Assembly (NCBI GenBank): GCA_007124575.1
Contig: SLEW01000088.1
Location: 1-14,593, forward strand
Reading direction: 5' to 3'
Source of the DNA: Bacteroidales bacterium
Lineage (GTDB): Bacteria; Bacteroidota; Bacteroidia; Bacteroidales; UBA7960
Length of the DNA stretch: 14,593 nt
Within the stretch, counting starts at the first letter, position 1. Each line of letters opens with the position of its first letter. Positions 1-8,166 of the stretch are shown piece by piece. A program made the position numbers and the translations under genes. Under the pieces are notes generated by a model. The model saw only the letters and a list, made by a program, of their open reading frames with translations. It was not told where the DNA came from and made no database searches.

Positions 1-2525
1 CCCAGTACTCAGACCAGGAAACTACCACCGACGCTGATGGTGAAGCACAACTTACTTTGTATGAAGGCACCTATGAAATCACTGCTGAAAAAGAAGGGTT
101 TTTTCCATACGAAGAAACGATCGAAGTGACTGAAGATGGCCAGGTAGTCCATATCGAGATGGATAAAATCCCTGCACCCGAGATCGTGGTAGACACAGAC
201 GAAATTGACCTTACTCTGCCTCAGGGCGTTTATGACGAAGTAGTGGTAAACATAGCCAACCCCGGTGATGCTGAACTTGAATTTGCCCTTTTTGTATATC
301 CCGCAGGCAAAAATGCATCAGAAGGACAGGCAAAAACCATAGAGACAGCACACTATGAAGGGTATTACGCAGAGGATGGCGCTGAATTTACAGCGGAGTT
401 CCCAAAAGGAAACAGCCCAGCGGCCCCGGAAGATAAGGATAAAGCCCATGACACCGTAGAAATACATCACGACAACGGCTATGCAAATAACGGCATTGGC
501 ACCGGCGGAGCGGCTTCTTTTATTGTTGCCGCCAGATTTACTGCTGAAGAGCTCGCAGAATACTATGGAGTTTATGATTTAAGCGCAGTGAAATACCATA
601 TCAGGTCTGATGAATTTACAGAAGCCACTGTGAAAATCTGGGAAGGTGGTTCGGATACAGGCCCTGGTAATGAAATATACAGCGAAGAAGTAACGGATGA
701 AGTCATCATCAACGATTGGTCAACCCATGTCCTGGACGAAACCATCCCGCTTACACCTGGTGAAGAATACTGGATAGGCTACGCGATGGAAGCCACCGGC
801 GGCCATCCTGCCTCAGTTGACAGCGGCCCGATGGTAGAAGGCAAGGGCGGCTGGATGTATTTCCAGGGTTCGTGGTCAGAACTGACAGACATTGGAGGAA
901 CGCTGGACTTCAACTGGTGTCTGCGAGGCATCCTTCAGCCTTCAGAGCAAATCGAATGGCTCACCTTTGCACCACAAAGCGGAACAGTAGCGCCGGAATC
1001 CAATGTCGACGTAGACTTCCAGTTCAATGCAGAAGACCTGGAGCTGGGAGCACACTATGCCGAGGTAATGATAACTAATAATGCAGGTGAGAACATTACC
1101 ATACCGGTTAGCTTATTTGTTGACCCGGCAGAATATGACATCACCTTTGAAGTAATTGACGAGGATGGTAACGACATCGACGATGCTACTATCAGCCTGG
1201 GTGGAGAAATCAACGATCCTGGCGATTATGATTTCTACGATATCCCGGTAGGAATCCACGGGTATGAAGTGTCGAAAGCAGGTTATCATACGGCCGAAGG
1301 CCAGATTCAGGTTGCAGATAGTGATATGGTTGTGGAAATTATCCTGATTGATGAAGATACTGACCTGGTAACACTGAATGTAAACCTGGACGATGAATTT
1401 GATGATCCGGTTGAGGGAGCATATTTCCAGATACAGGGTTTTGGCGGCCAGATATCCGACGCTAATGGTCAACTTTCCATGGCGATCATTCCCGGTACTT
1501 ATGACTTCCTGGCCACCAAAACAGGGTTCGAAGATTATGCTGACGAAGTAGTCGTAACAACAGATAGCGAACAATTTCTGGATATAACACTCACATACCT
1601 GCGATTCGATGTAACGCTTGAAGTCAACTATGATGAAGCCGGATCAGCCACCGGCGCCGGAGAATACTACTACGGCCAAACAGTCACAATAGAAGCTACC
1701 CCCAACACCGGGTATCATTTCGTTGAATGGCTTGAAGATGGATTGCTGGTTACTGACGAGGAAGAGTATTCCTTTATAATTACAAAAGACAGAGATTTCG
1801 TAGCTATTTTTGACATCAACACATACATCATCACCTCTTCCTTCTCAGGACTGGGAAGCATTGATCCTCTTGGTGAAATTGAGGTAGCCCATGGAGATGA
1901 TATTACTTTTACTATCGCACCTTCACCGGGAAACTATATTGCAGATGTGCTGGTAAACGATGAAAGCGTGGGAGCTATTGAAGAATATACGTTTGAAAAT
2001 GTCACAGAAGACAACCTGACTATCCATGCAGAATTTGCTCTGATCATGCATGAGGTTATGATAACTTCTGAGGGCAATGGTACAGTCGATCCATTTGGCA
2101 CTATTGAGGTTCCCCATGGAGATGCGCTTCTTGTTGAATTTACACCAGATGAGGATCACCATGTGGCAGATGTACTGATAAACAACAACAGCGTAGGATC
2201 GCACCATGAGAGTTACCTGATTGGCAGCATCACAGGGAATACTTCCTTACATGTTGTTTTTGAGTTTTCCGTAGGTATTGACGACGTAGATGAATTGCCT
2301 GATTTAACTGTGTATCCTAATCCGGCCAAAGATTACGTTATCATCAGGGGCGAAGAAGTCATCCAGGAAATCAGACTCTTCAACCTTACCGGACAAACGA
2401 TCGAAACTGTACAGCCGGACCACAAGGAATACCAGCTGAATGTCGGTCATCTTCAAGGCGGCATGTATCTGCTCCAGGTAAGCTTTAATAATGGAGTACA
2501 AACCATCTCTCTTTCTATTGAATAA
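1..2525 (+). CDS. Large modular T9SS-exported surface protein (3' part, 5' end outside window)
   Basis: The frame is open from position 3, giving 840 codons before TAA at 2523-2525. The first in-frame start-like codon (TTG at 57) lies inside a domain, so the true start is upstream of the window. Domains by residue counted from position 3: tail of a carboxypeptidase-regulatory-like (CarboxypepD_reg) fold 1-57; Ig/BACON-like segment ~58-100; an unnamed module ~150-305 that I recognise as recurrent in Bacteroidota secreted proteins; BACON-like segment ~315-376; two more CarboxypepD_reg-like domains ~378-450 and ~455-533; three InlB-type (Listeria-Bacteroides) repeats ~534-755; T9SS type A sorting domain ~759-840, opening with VYPNPAKDY. 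The protein should cross the outer membrane through T9SS and be surface-attached or released. No catalytic motif is visible, but the missing N-terminus could carry an enzyme such as a peptidase. Strongly acidic. It converges on the next gene across a shared terminator. Confidence 0.9.
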   Translation, partial: QYSDQETTTDADGEAQLTLYEGTYEITAEKEGFFPYEETIEVTEDGQVVHIEMDKIPAPEIVVDTDEIDLTLPQGVYDEVVVNIANPGDAELEFALFVYPAGKNASEGQAKTIETAHYEGYYAEDGAEFTAEFPKGNSPAAPEDKDKAHDTVEIHHDNGYANNGIGTGGAASFIVAARFTAEELAEYYGVYDLSAVKYHIRSDEFTEATVKIWEGGSDTGPGNEIYSEEVTDEVIINDWSTHVLDETIPLTPGEEYWIGYAMEATGGHPASVDSGPMVEGKGGWMYFQGSWSELTDIGGTLDFNWCLRGILQPSEQIEWLTFAPQSGTVAPESNVDVDFQFNAEDLELGAHYAEVMITNNAGENITIPVSLFVDPAEYDITFEVIDEDGNDIDDATISLGGEINDPGDYDFYDIPVGIHGYEVSKAGYHTAEGQIQVADSDMVVEIILIDEDTDLVTLNVNLDDEFDDPVEGAYFQIQGFGGQISDANGQLSMAIIPGTYDFLATKTGFEDYADEVVVTTDSEQFLDITLTYLRFDVTLEVNYDEAGSATGAGEYYYGQTVTIEATPNTGYHFVEWLEDGLLVTDEEEYSFIITKDRDFVAIFDINTYIITSSFSGLGSIDPLGEIEVAHGDDITFTIAPSPGNYIADVLVNDESVGAIEEYTFENVTEDNLTIHAEFALIMHEVMITSEGNGTVDPFGTIEVPHGDALLVEFTPDEDHHVADVLINNNSVGSHHESYLIGSITGNTSLHVVFEFSVGIDDVDELPDLTVYPNPAKDYVIIRGEEVIQEIRLFNLTGQTIETVQPDHKEYQLNVGHLQGGMYLLQVSFNNGVQTISLSIE
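1818..2267 (+). repeat. Tandem pair of ~75-residue InlB-like (divergent B-repeat) units
   Basis: Two adjacent units within the first gene align at the protein level. Shared skeleton: G-(L/N)-G-(S/T)-(I/V)-D-P-(L/F)-G-x-I-E-V-x-H-G-D, then A-D-V-L-(V/I)-N-(D/N)-x-S-V-G. A more distant first unit precedes them from about 1602, with the typical YGQTVTIEATPNTGYHFVEW pattern of InlB B-repeats. Such repeats are usually stalk or spacer modules of surface proteins. The last two are closer to each other than to the first, which suggests recent internal duplication. Confidence 0.75.
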
Positions 2526-2539
2526 GATCAGATATCGGT

Positions 2540-2578
2540 AAAAAAAACGTGCGTCCCGAAAAGACGCACGTTTTTTTT
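2540..2578. terminator. Bidirectional rho-independent terminator between convergent genes
   Basis: An inverted repeat pairs 2540-2555 with 2563-2578 around a 7-nt loop (CCGAAAA). The core is the 8-bp CGTGCGTC/GACGCACG stem. It is flanked by an A-run on the left (2540-2547) and a T-run on the right (2571-2579), so it gives a GC stem plus U-tract in either direction. It lies 15 bases after the stop at 2525 and about 50 bases after the stop of the opposite-strand gene (2632), so it can serve both. Confidence 0.93.
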
Positions 2579-2631
2579 TACAGGGTACACAAACCTGCTG
2601 GCGCATGATCATAAGCGCGTGCAGGAGATTT

Positions 2632-5600
2632 TTATTGCCTCAACAGAAACATCCGGTCCCTGTATGTACCTTCATCGGTCTGGATCTCAAATATGTAAAT
2701 GCCATCCTGCATCTGTGTGCCTTCCGGACCTGTGGCATTCCATTGTACTACATTTTCTCCTGCCTGGTAAGTTGTTTCAGCTGCGATCCGAAAACGGCGG
2801 CCGTTCATATCGTACACATATACGGAAGCTTTGGCAGCCTTTGTAAGGGTAAAGCTGATATTTGTGTAGTCGGAGAAGGGGTTGGGATAGTTATAGGCTT
2901 TTACCAGCCTTCCCTGGACAATGTCTTCCAAACTGGTGTCATCTTCGATCATCTGCACCTCGATGGTTTTATCTTCATCCAGCACAAACGAGCCCTCCTG
3001 GGCAAAATATCCCTCTCTGCTTACAGAATAATCATATTGGCCTTCCAACAATTCGAAGCTGGCTGTGCCTTCTTCATCGGTATCGGCTGTGTGCCCTGTT
3101 TGGGTAATTACGATGGTAGCATCTTCCAGCGGGTTAGCGGGATCCTGATCATCAACAACAACGAAGTCGGCAAAATAATATTCCTGGGCCACTTTTGTCC
3201 CACCTGAAAAGGCAGCTGCATAATTATTCCTTGAGGTGGCAATCACCTCCATGGCGTTATTGCCGAGGATGTCAGGTACAGCCCTAATGGCGTCAACCGG
3301 GCCGGGCATGGGCACGGAGTCCAGCACAGCGCCATCTGCCCCACCCAGAAAATAAAGGTAGTTGTGGTTAAACAATGTACCCACTGCCACATCATTGATG
3401 CCGTCACCGGTGATGTCGCGCATGGGGGATACGGCCCATCCCTGGTCGGCTATTTCTGTAGACCAGATAAACTGGCCATCTTTACCACTAATGGCACGTG
3501 CCTGGTTAACTGTTGAATAGGAAGGAATGATATCTGCAAAGCCATCATCATTAAGGTCTCCTGTGGCCCAGAAATCCATGATTAACGCGTTACCCAGGTT
3601 GCCAGAATAGACTACCTCACCGTTGGTTACATCCAAAAGGTAATAATGTCCTGAGAATGAACCCGCGATCACGTCACGTATACCATTTTCTGTAATATCA
3701 TCAAGCTGCTCCAGCGCCCAAACAGATGTACCAGCGGTGCTAAACTCCCATTCAATGTCACCTGTAGCTCCGCTAAGACCGAGAACCTTGCCTTGTTGTG
3801 CCGGGGTTTGCCCGCCGGCAACCACATCAGGTACACCGTCGCCGGTAAAGTCATCTACCGCCAATACCGAATAGGCTGCGCCACCCATGCTTGTATCCCA
3901 GATGACCTCGCCATTGCTGCCATCCAGAAGGAAAATCCGCCTGGGACCTGTACCGTCACCATCATCACCGGTGGCAGCCAGAACATCCCTGTAGCCGTTG
4001 CCACTGTAATCATAGCTTACATCGATCATGTACACCCAGCCACCGCCGCCGTATAAGTTAGTCTCAAACCGCCAGATAATATCTCCGGTGCGCGATGACA
4101 GGGCAGTCACGGCACGGTCACCATAAGCTGTGCCAATCACGATGTCCAGATAGCCGTCATCATTTAAATCATCCGTGAGCCCGACAGCCTTGGGATATTC
4201 CACAGTGCCGATCTGCTTCTCCCAAAGCAAATCAGGGGTTCCGGAGGCATTGCCGGAATACATGTATAACGTCAAACCACGCGTACAGATAAGCACGTCA
4301 TCCACACCATCATCATTAACATCAGGTACACCCAGGATGGCACGCGGATTATCCAGGGATGGATGACCAGGCATATCTATATCCCAGATTACTGATGCCA
4401 GGGGAAATTCCATATCAACGGATTCACCAGTAAGCGGCACCTCATAAGGAGATTGTTCTTCATTATTAAAAGTTAGTGTAGCATTGCTTTCCAAAACACC
4501 TTCTGTAACAGGCTGAAACCAAAAAGCAAGCGAGTCAAGCTCAACGGGGTCGAGGGTTATAGGAAATTCCACCGTCCAGTCCCACCAGTAATCATCAATA
4601 GAAAAGCCAATGGACTCGATGACGAGTGGCTCGTCTCCCATGTTACGCAACATGAGGTAATCACGCGTGCTGGAGTTCATCCTTACGGTGCCGAAGTCTA
4701 TCAGCTCCTGGTATGTTTGAAGATAGGGGCCCGACGCCAGTCCGTTACCCTCGATCAGCACTTCTGTAACCGGCGTGGCCACGTCACTGGAGTGAATACT
4801 CATCACTTTTTCAAATATGTGGATCTCTTGTGGATCAAAAGTGATGGTTATATCTGTGGATTCCTCTGCTTGTATGGTTACCGGAAAAGTAGTGTCAAGA
4901 TAAAAGGATTCATTTCCCTCGGGAAATGTGATATCGTCAATTACGAGTTCACCGGTACCAACGTTGTGGATAGTCATATCCCATGCTTCGGTATCGCCAA
5001 GGGTCACATTGCCAAAATGATGTGACTGTGGAGCCTGTATCACCGGCGTCCCAACCCCCCAGGGGTCAACCTGGTAGAGTGTGCTCTCACTGGTGGAAGT
5101 ACGTCCTACATACCAAAGAAAAACGCCATCATAATAGATACCACTTACACGGTGGTCATCATAAGGGAATGACTGCACCAAAGTACCATCTGATTCCACC
5201 AGGTGAATTTCTCCATTCCAGTTGTCGGCAATCCAGATGGAATCCCCCTGCATGGCAAGATCCCAGGGTTGGTCGCTTGGAGGTACAAAGCTGGAGATCT
5301 CATCCCCGTCGAGGTCAATGTTTTGTATGGTTCCCGGGTTAGGGTGATAGATCCCGACCCAAAAAGTGCCGTCATCCCAGGCAATACCGGACATAAAGTT
5401 TTCGTCCAGTTCAATGGTGCTAACCTGGTTACCCTCCATGTCCATCTGCACAGCATGAGCCGGATTTATCTCACGGGTGATGGTCCATAGATACTCCCCG
5501 TCATAAGTAAGCCCAAAGGTGTTGTTCTGGGGACCAGAAAAAAGAAACTCGAGCTCCTCTGTGGCCGGATCAAAGGAATATACCTGCTCCCCCACTCCAC

Positions 5601-5793
5601 CGTACAGTGAGCCTATATAAATAAGATTACCGTCTGAAGCAAGGCCGCCGGCATTATCATGAATCTCATACTGATTGACAATGGTCCAGGATCCATCATC
5701 ACGTAAAGCACCAGAGCTCCCTGCCACATAAAAAGGTGTTACTGTTAAAACAATAAAACCTAAAAGCAATGTAATAAATTTCTTCATGTTCAT
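2632..5793 (-). CDS. T9SS-exported protein with FG-GAP/PQQ-like propeller and choice-of-anchor-D modules
   Basis: Predicted 1053 aa from ATG at 5793; ATG at 5787 (MKKFITLLL) is an equally plausible start. Upstream codons to 5829 have only a TTG start and lack signal-peptide character. N-terminal signal peptide ~1-25. Residues ~30-250 carry YncE-like propeller repeats (aromatic-rich, LAMQGDSIWIADNWNG style). Two choice-of-anchor-D/HYDIN-like Ig modules begin with FGNV (~258) and FGTV (~364). Residues ~490-820 hold eight FG-GAP/PQQ-like units with Ca-binding type D-x-(N/T)-x-(D/N)-G motifs: DVNDDG, DLNDDG, DYSGNG, DFTGDG, DITENG, DLNDDG, DITGDG and a decayed DILGNN. A CarboxypepD_reg-like domain (~877-952) precedes a long FlgD-like T9SS sorting domain (~963-1053, YNYPNPF). 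Probably a calcium-stabilised surface adhesin or recognition protein; no catalytic site seen. Confidence 0.9.
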   Translation of the reverse strand: MNMKKFITLLLGFIVLTVTPFYVAGSSGALRDDGSWTIVNQYEIHDNAGGLASDGNLIYIGSLYGGVGEQVYSFDPATEELEFLFSGPQNNTFGLTYDGEYLWTITREINPAHAVQMDMEGNQVSTIELDENFMSGIAWDDGTFWVGIYHPNPGTIQNIDLDGDEISSFVPPSDQPWDLAMQGDSIWIADNWNGEIHLVESDGTLVQSFPYDDHRVSGIYYDGVFLWYVGRTSTSESTLYQVDPWGVGTPVIQAPQSHHFGNVTLGDTEAWDMTIHNVGTGELVIDDITFPEGNESFYLDTTFPVTIQAEESTDITITFDPQEIHIFEKVMSIHSSDVATPVTEVLIEGNGLASGPYLQTYQELIDFGTVRMNSSTRDYLMLRNMGDEPLVIESIGFSIDDYWWDWTVEFPITLDPVELDSLAFWFQPVTEGVLESNATLTFNNEEQSPYEVPLTGESVDMEFPLASVIWDIDMPGHPSLDNPRAILGVPDVNDDGVDDVLICTRGLTLYMYSGNASGTPDLLWEKQIGTVEYPKAVGLTDDLNDDGYLDIVIGTAYGDRAVTALSSRTGDIIWRFETNLYGGGGWVYMIDVSYDYSGNGYRDVLAATGDDGDGTGPRRIFLLDGSNGEVIWDTSMGGAAYSVLAVDDFTGDGVPDVVAGGQTPAQQGKVLGLSGATGDIEWEFSTAGTSVWALEQLDDITENGIRDVIAGSFSGHYYLLDVTNGEVVYSGNLGNALIMDFWATGDLNDDGFADIIPSYSTVNQARAISGKDGQFIWSTEIADQGWAVSPMRDITGDGINDVAVGTLFNHNYLYFLGGADGAVLDSVPMPGPVDAIRAVPDILGNNAMEVIATSRNNYAAAFSGGTKVAQEYYFADFVVVDDQDPANPLEDATIVITQTGHTADTDEEGTASFELLEGQYDYSVSREGYFAQEGSFVLDEDKTIEVQMIEDDTSLEDIVQGRLVKAYNYPNPFSDYTNISFTLTKAAKASVYVYDMNGRRFRIAAETTYQAGENVVQWNATGPEGTQMQDGIYIFEIQTDEGTYRDRMFLLRQ

Positions 5794-6088
5794 AAAGGTT
5801 TTTGGTTGATAGTTCAATTTACGCTGCAATATAATAAAAGCTTTGCATTTTTTTAAACATACGATTTAATGACAGATGCATGAAAATATTTTGTCCTCTT
5901 TAACGGCTTTTTTGTTTGCATATTCAAATGACTTACATACAAAGATCATGATAAAATTTTTTATCAATATTTTTTTTTATAACACGCATGTAAATTATTT
6001 GCCTATAATGTATGTATTATTTAATTTAGACGGCAAAACACTTTTTTCTTTTTTTTGTATTCATCTGCCTTTTTTAATCTTTATCGAC
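5794..6088. promoter_or_regulatory. Divergent AT-rich promoter region
   Basis: This 295-base region lies between two divergently transcribed genes. It is very AT-rich with long T-runs on the plus strand. No independent gene is visible. The plus-strand frame is open from 5876, but its translation there is a low-complexity F/I/L/N string unlike a real N-terminus. For the minus-strand gene only a weak -7-like match was found: TAAACATA at 5854-5861, which reads TATGTTTA on the minus strand, one base off TAnnTTTG. It has no clear TTTG partner. Confidence 0.5.
5998..6029 (+). promoter_or_regulatory. Candidate Bacteroidota sigma-ABfr-type promoter
   Basis: TTTG at 5998-6001 is followed after 20 bases by TAATTTAG at 6022-6029. 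This matches the Bacteroidota consensus TTTG / TAnnTTTG at 11 of 12 fixed-position checks or nearly so, with one mismatch in the -7 box. Transcription would start near 6036, leaving a ~50-base leader before the ATG at 6089. AT-rich DNA can produce such matches by chance. Confidence 0.4.
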
Positions 6089-8128
6089 ATGAAAAATAGC
6101 ATTACACTTCTTTTGTTCCTTTTTGCGCTTTCATTGCTGACTGCAGCGTCCGGTGATGAGTTTCCTGTAGCTACTGATAATTTCAGCCAAAACACCCCCA
6201 TGGTCGTCTTTGACGGCGAAGATTATTTTACGGTATACATAGACCGTCGTGGTGAACAGTATAGTTTTTACAGCCGTTTCATATCTCCGGATGGAGATGT
6301 GGGGCCGGAACAGCTTACTGTACCTGAGCATCCGGTAATGTCATTTATGCCGGGTCTGGCTATGGGCGATGACAACTTTCTCTTTACCTGGTCACGTCAG
6401 CGCGGTGTGTGGGACTGGGATCGCGACGGCATGGCACGAATCCTCAACCTGGACGGGTCACCTGCATCCGGGACTATACAGGTCAGTGGCCCGGAAACAC
6501 AGGATTCGCCAGCTTTCATGCGTGTGGCATACGGTGGCGACCACTACCTGGTAATCTGGCAGGATGGACTTCCTAACCAGGGGGCACGCATCATGGGACA
6601 GTTTGTCTGCGCCACCGACTATAACCTGGCAGGCAGTAATTTCATAATACGGCCTGATGAGCTGGATGCAGGTGTATCCCAAATATATCCTGACATCCTT
6701 TTTGATGGCAACCACTACCTGGTTGTTTGGGATGACGACAGAAGTGGGGAGCGCTCCATTTATGGGATGTTTCTTGACACAGACGGACATCCTGCAGGTG
6801 ATGATTTCGTGATCTCCGACAACCCTGATCGCCAGATGCTTGTCAGGACTGCATACAACGGACAACATTACATGGCCGCTTGGGCAGACCGTCGGCATGG
6901 ATCCAAAAGTAGCGTTTATGGTCAAATCTTCGACCACGAGGGAAACCACCTGGGTGAAGAAATAAGCATAAGCATCTTGCAAAACAACCAGGAGCGCTCC
7001 TGGCCAAGGATCGGCACCAACGGGAACCAATTCCTGGTGGCGTGGGAACAACAACTTTTGACCAAAGAGAAAAGCGAACCCACTGCCTGGCAAACAGCAA
7101 GAGATCTCGCTGCCGGTATGGATTACCGCCAGTCAGTGGTTTGGTACGAAGTGCATGGGCGGGTTATCAACTCAAACGGCACCTATTACACCGATGAAAT
7201 GCCCATTGGCGTAGCAGCTTATCACCAGCAAAATCCCGAGATAGCCGGCCATGATGACCAGTTTCTGGTACTCTGGCAGGATTCACGAGTTAATAACCAG
7301 TATTCAGACGTGTATGGAAGGTTTGTGGATGCAGAGCCTCCAACCGAACTACCAGAACCCCAAAATCTGTCGGGCACATTTACCGGGGAAATGATAGAAC
7401 TGGAGTGGGAAGCCCCTGCTTCGGCAAAAGACATCGACTTTCTTTTCTATCATGTTTACAAAGATAATACACTGCTTGCAGATGAAGTGACAGACACTTT
7501 TTTCGAAGATGATGACTTTGAGCAGGATACCTCATATACCTACCACGTCACTGCAGCATACAACCAGGGAGAATCAGATCCTTCTAATGAGGTTACCGTG
7601 GAAATCCCGGTGTTATACGTAAATGTGCAATTTTATGTGCACGAAACAGAAGAGTTGGGAGAAGATCCGGTAGAAGGTGCTCTGGTATGGCTGGAACAGG
7701 ATGAAGCATACACCAATGAACATGGAATAGCTTTGTTCGAAGCCGTTGCTGCCCATCAGGAACTTGCCTGGCAGGTGAGTCACGAGCACTACTTTACAGA
7801 AGAGGGTGAACTGGATATTGCTGCAGAAGATAAGGAAATAGTGGTAGTGCTTACCCTTGACGACACATCAGTGCATGACCTGGCAGAGAGCGGGGAAGTA
7901 AGCATCTCACCCAACCCCGCAACAGACATCCTGATAGTCGAAAGCAAACTGCCTATCCATTCATTATCCCTTTATGATATGATGGGAAGCAAGATAAAGG
8001 AATCTGTCGCAGAAGGCAAATCAGAAAAACTTCACCTCTCCGGGCTGCCACAGGGCGCATACCTTTTACACATAACGCTCAGCAACGGCCAGGTGATCAT
8101 CAAAAAAGTGCTGAAAAGAGCCATTTAG
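6089..8128 (+). CDS. T9SS-exported seven-repeat beta-propeller-like protein with FnIII domain
   Basis: Predicted 679 aa. ATG at 6089 is chosen because it begins a standard signal peptide (MKNSITLLLFLFALSLL, cleavage near residue 20). An upstream in-frame ATG at 5876 would add 71 AT-driven residues before it. Seven repeats share a (D/N)G-x-x-(Y/F)-x-(V/A)-x-W core followed by a D-R-R-like turn and Y-G-x-F. The cores start near residues 39, 94, 149, 205, 257, 311 and 389, which suggests a seven-bladed propeller. The wider last spacing reflects an insertion of ~24 residues around 320-345. Then FnIII (~421-505), a CarboxypepD_reg-like domain (~506-590) and a T9SS type A sorting domain (~598-679, ISPNPATD). 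No catalytic residues recognised; likely a surface binding protein. No terminator was seen after its stop, which lies 38 bases from the opposing stop. Confidence 0.9.
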   Translation: MKNSITLLLFLFALSLLTAASGDEFPVATDNFSQNTPMVVFDGEDYFTVYIDRRGEQYSFYSRFISPDGDVGPEQLTVPEHPVMSFMPGLAMGDDNFLFTWSRQRGVWDWDRDGMARILNLDGSPASGTIQVSGPETQDSPAFMRVAYGGDHYLVIWQDGLPNQGARIMGQFVCATDYNLAGSNFIIRPDELDAGVSQIYPDILFDGNHYLVVWDDDRSGERSIYGMFLDTDGHPAGDDFVISDNPDRQMLVRTAYNGQHYMAAWADRRHGSKSSVYGQIFDHEGNHLGEEISISILQNNQERSWPRIGTNGNQFLVAWEQQLLTKEKSEPTAWQTARDLAAGMDYRQSVVWYEVHGRVINSNGTYYTDEMPIGVAAYHQQNPEIAGHDDQFLVLWQDSRVNNQYSDVYGRFVDAEPPTELPEPQNLSGTFTGEMIELEWEAPASAKDIDFLFYHVYKDNTLLADEVTDTFFEDDDFEQDTSYTYHVTAAYNQGESDPSNEVTVEIPVLYVNVQFYVHETEELGEDPVEGALVWLEQDEAYTNEHGIALFEAVAAHQELAWQVSHEHYFTEEGELDIAAEDKEIVVVLTLDDTSVHDLAESGEVSISPNPATDILIVESKLPIHSLSLYDMMGSKIKESVAEGKSEKLHLSGLPQGAYLLHITLSNGQVIIKKVLKRAI

Positions 8129-8166
8129 CGAATCGATACTCACGGGAATGATCAGGTATAAAAGTG

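Noticed and set aside
1113..1574. 153-codon minus-strand open frame
   Set aside because: Shadow of the first gene; no start signal, domain or exported character.
2605..3207. 200-codon plus-strand open frame
   Set aside because: It is the antisense shadow of the C-terminal CarboxypepD and sorting domains of the minus-strand gene.
5948..5983. AT-only hairpin (GATAAAA/TTTTATC) followed by T-run
   Set aside because: No GC in the stem, a two-base loop and no gene ending nearby on the plus strand; expected by chance in this AT-rich promoter region.
5876..6088. 71-codon N-terminal extension of the propeller gene from ATG at 5876
   Set aside because: The translation is a low-complexity F/I/L/N/Y string from AT-rich promoter DNA, and a normal signal peptide starts at 6089.
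6458..7093. 211-codon minus-strand open frame
   Set aside because: Antisense to the propeller repeats; its apparent periodicity mirrors the repeats on the coding strand.
8129..8166. Possible terminator between the convergent stops
   Set aside because: No stem-loop with a U-tract could be found in the 38 bases, unlike at 2540-2578.
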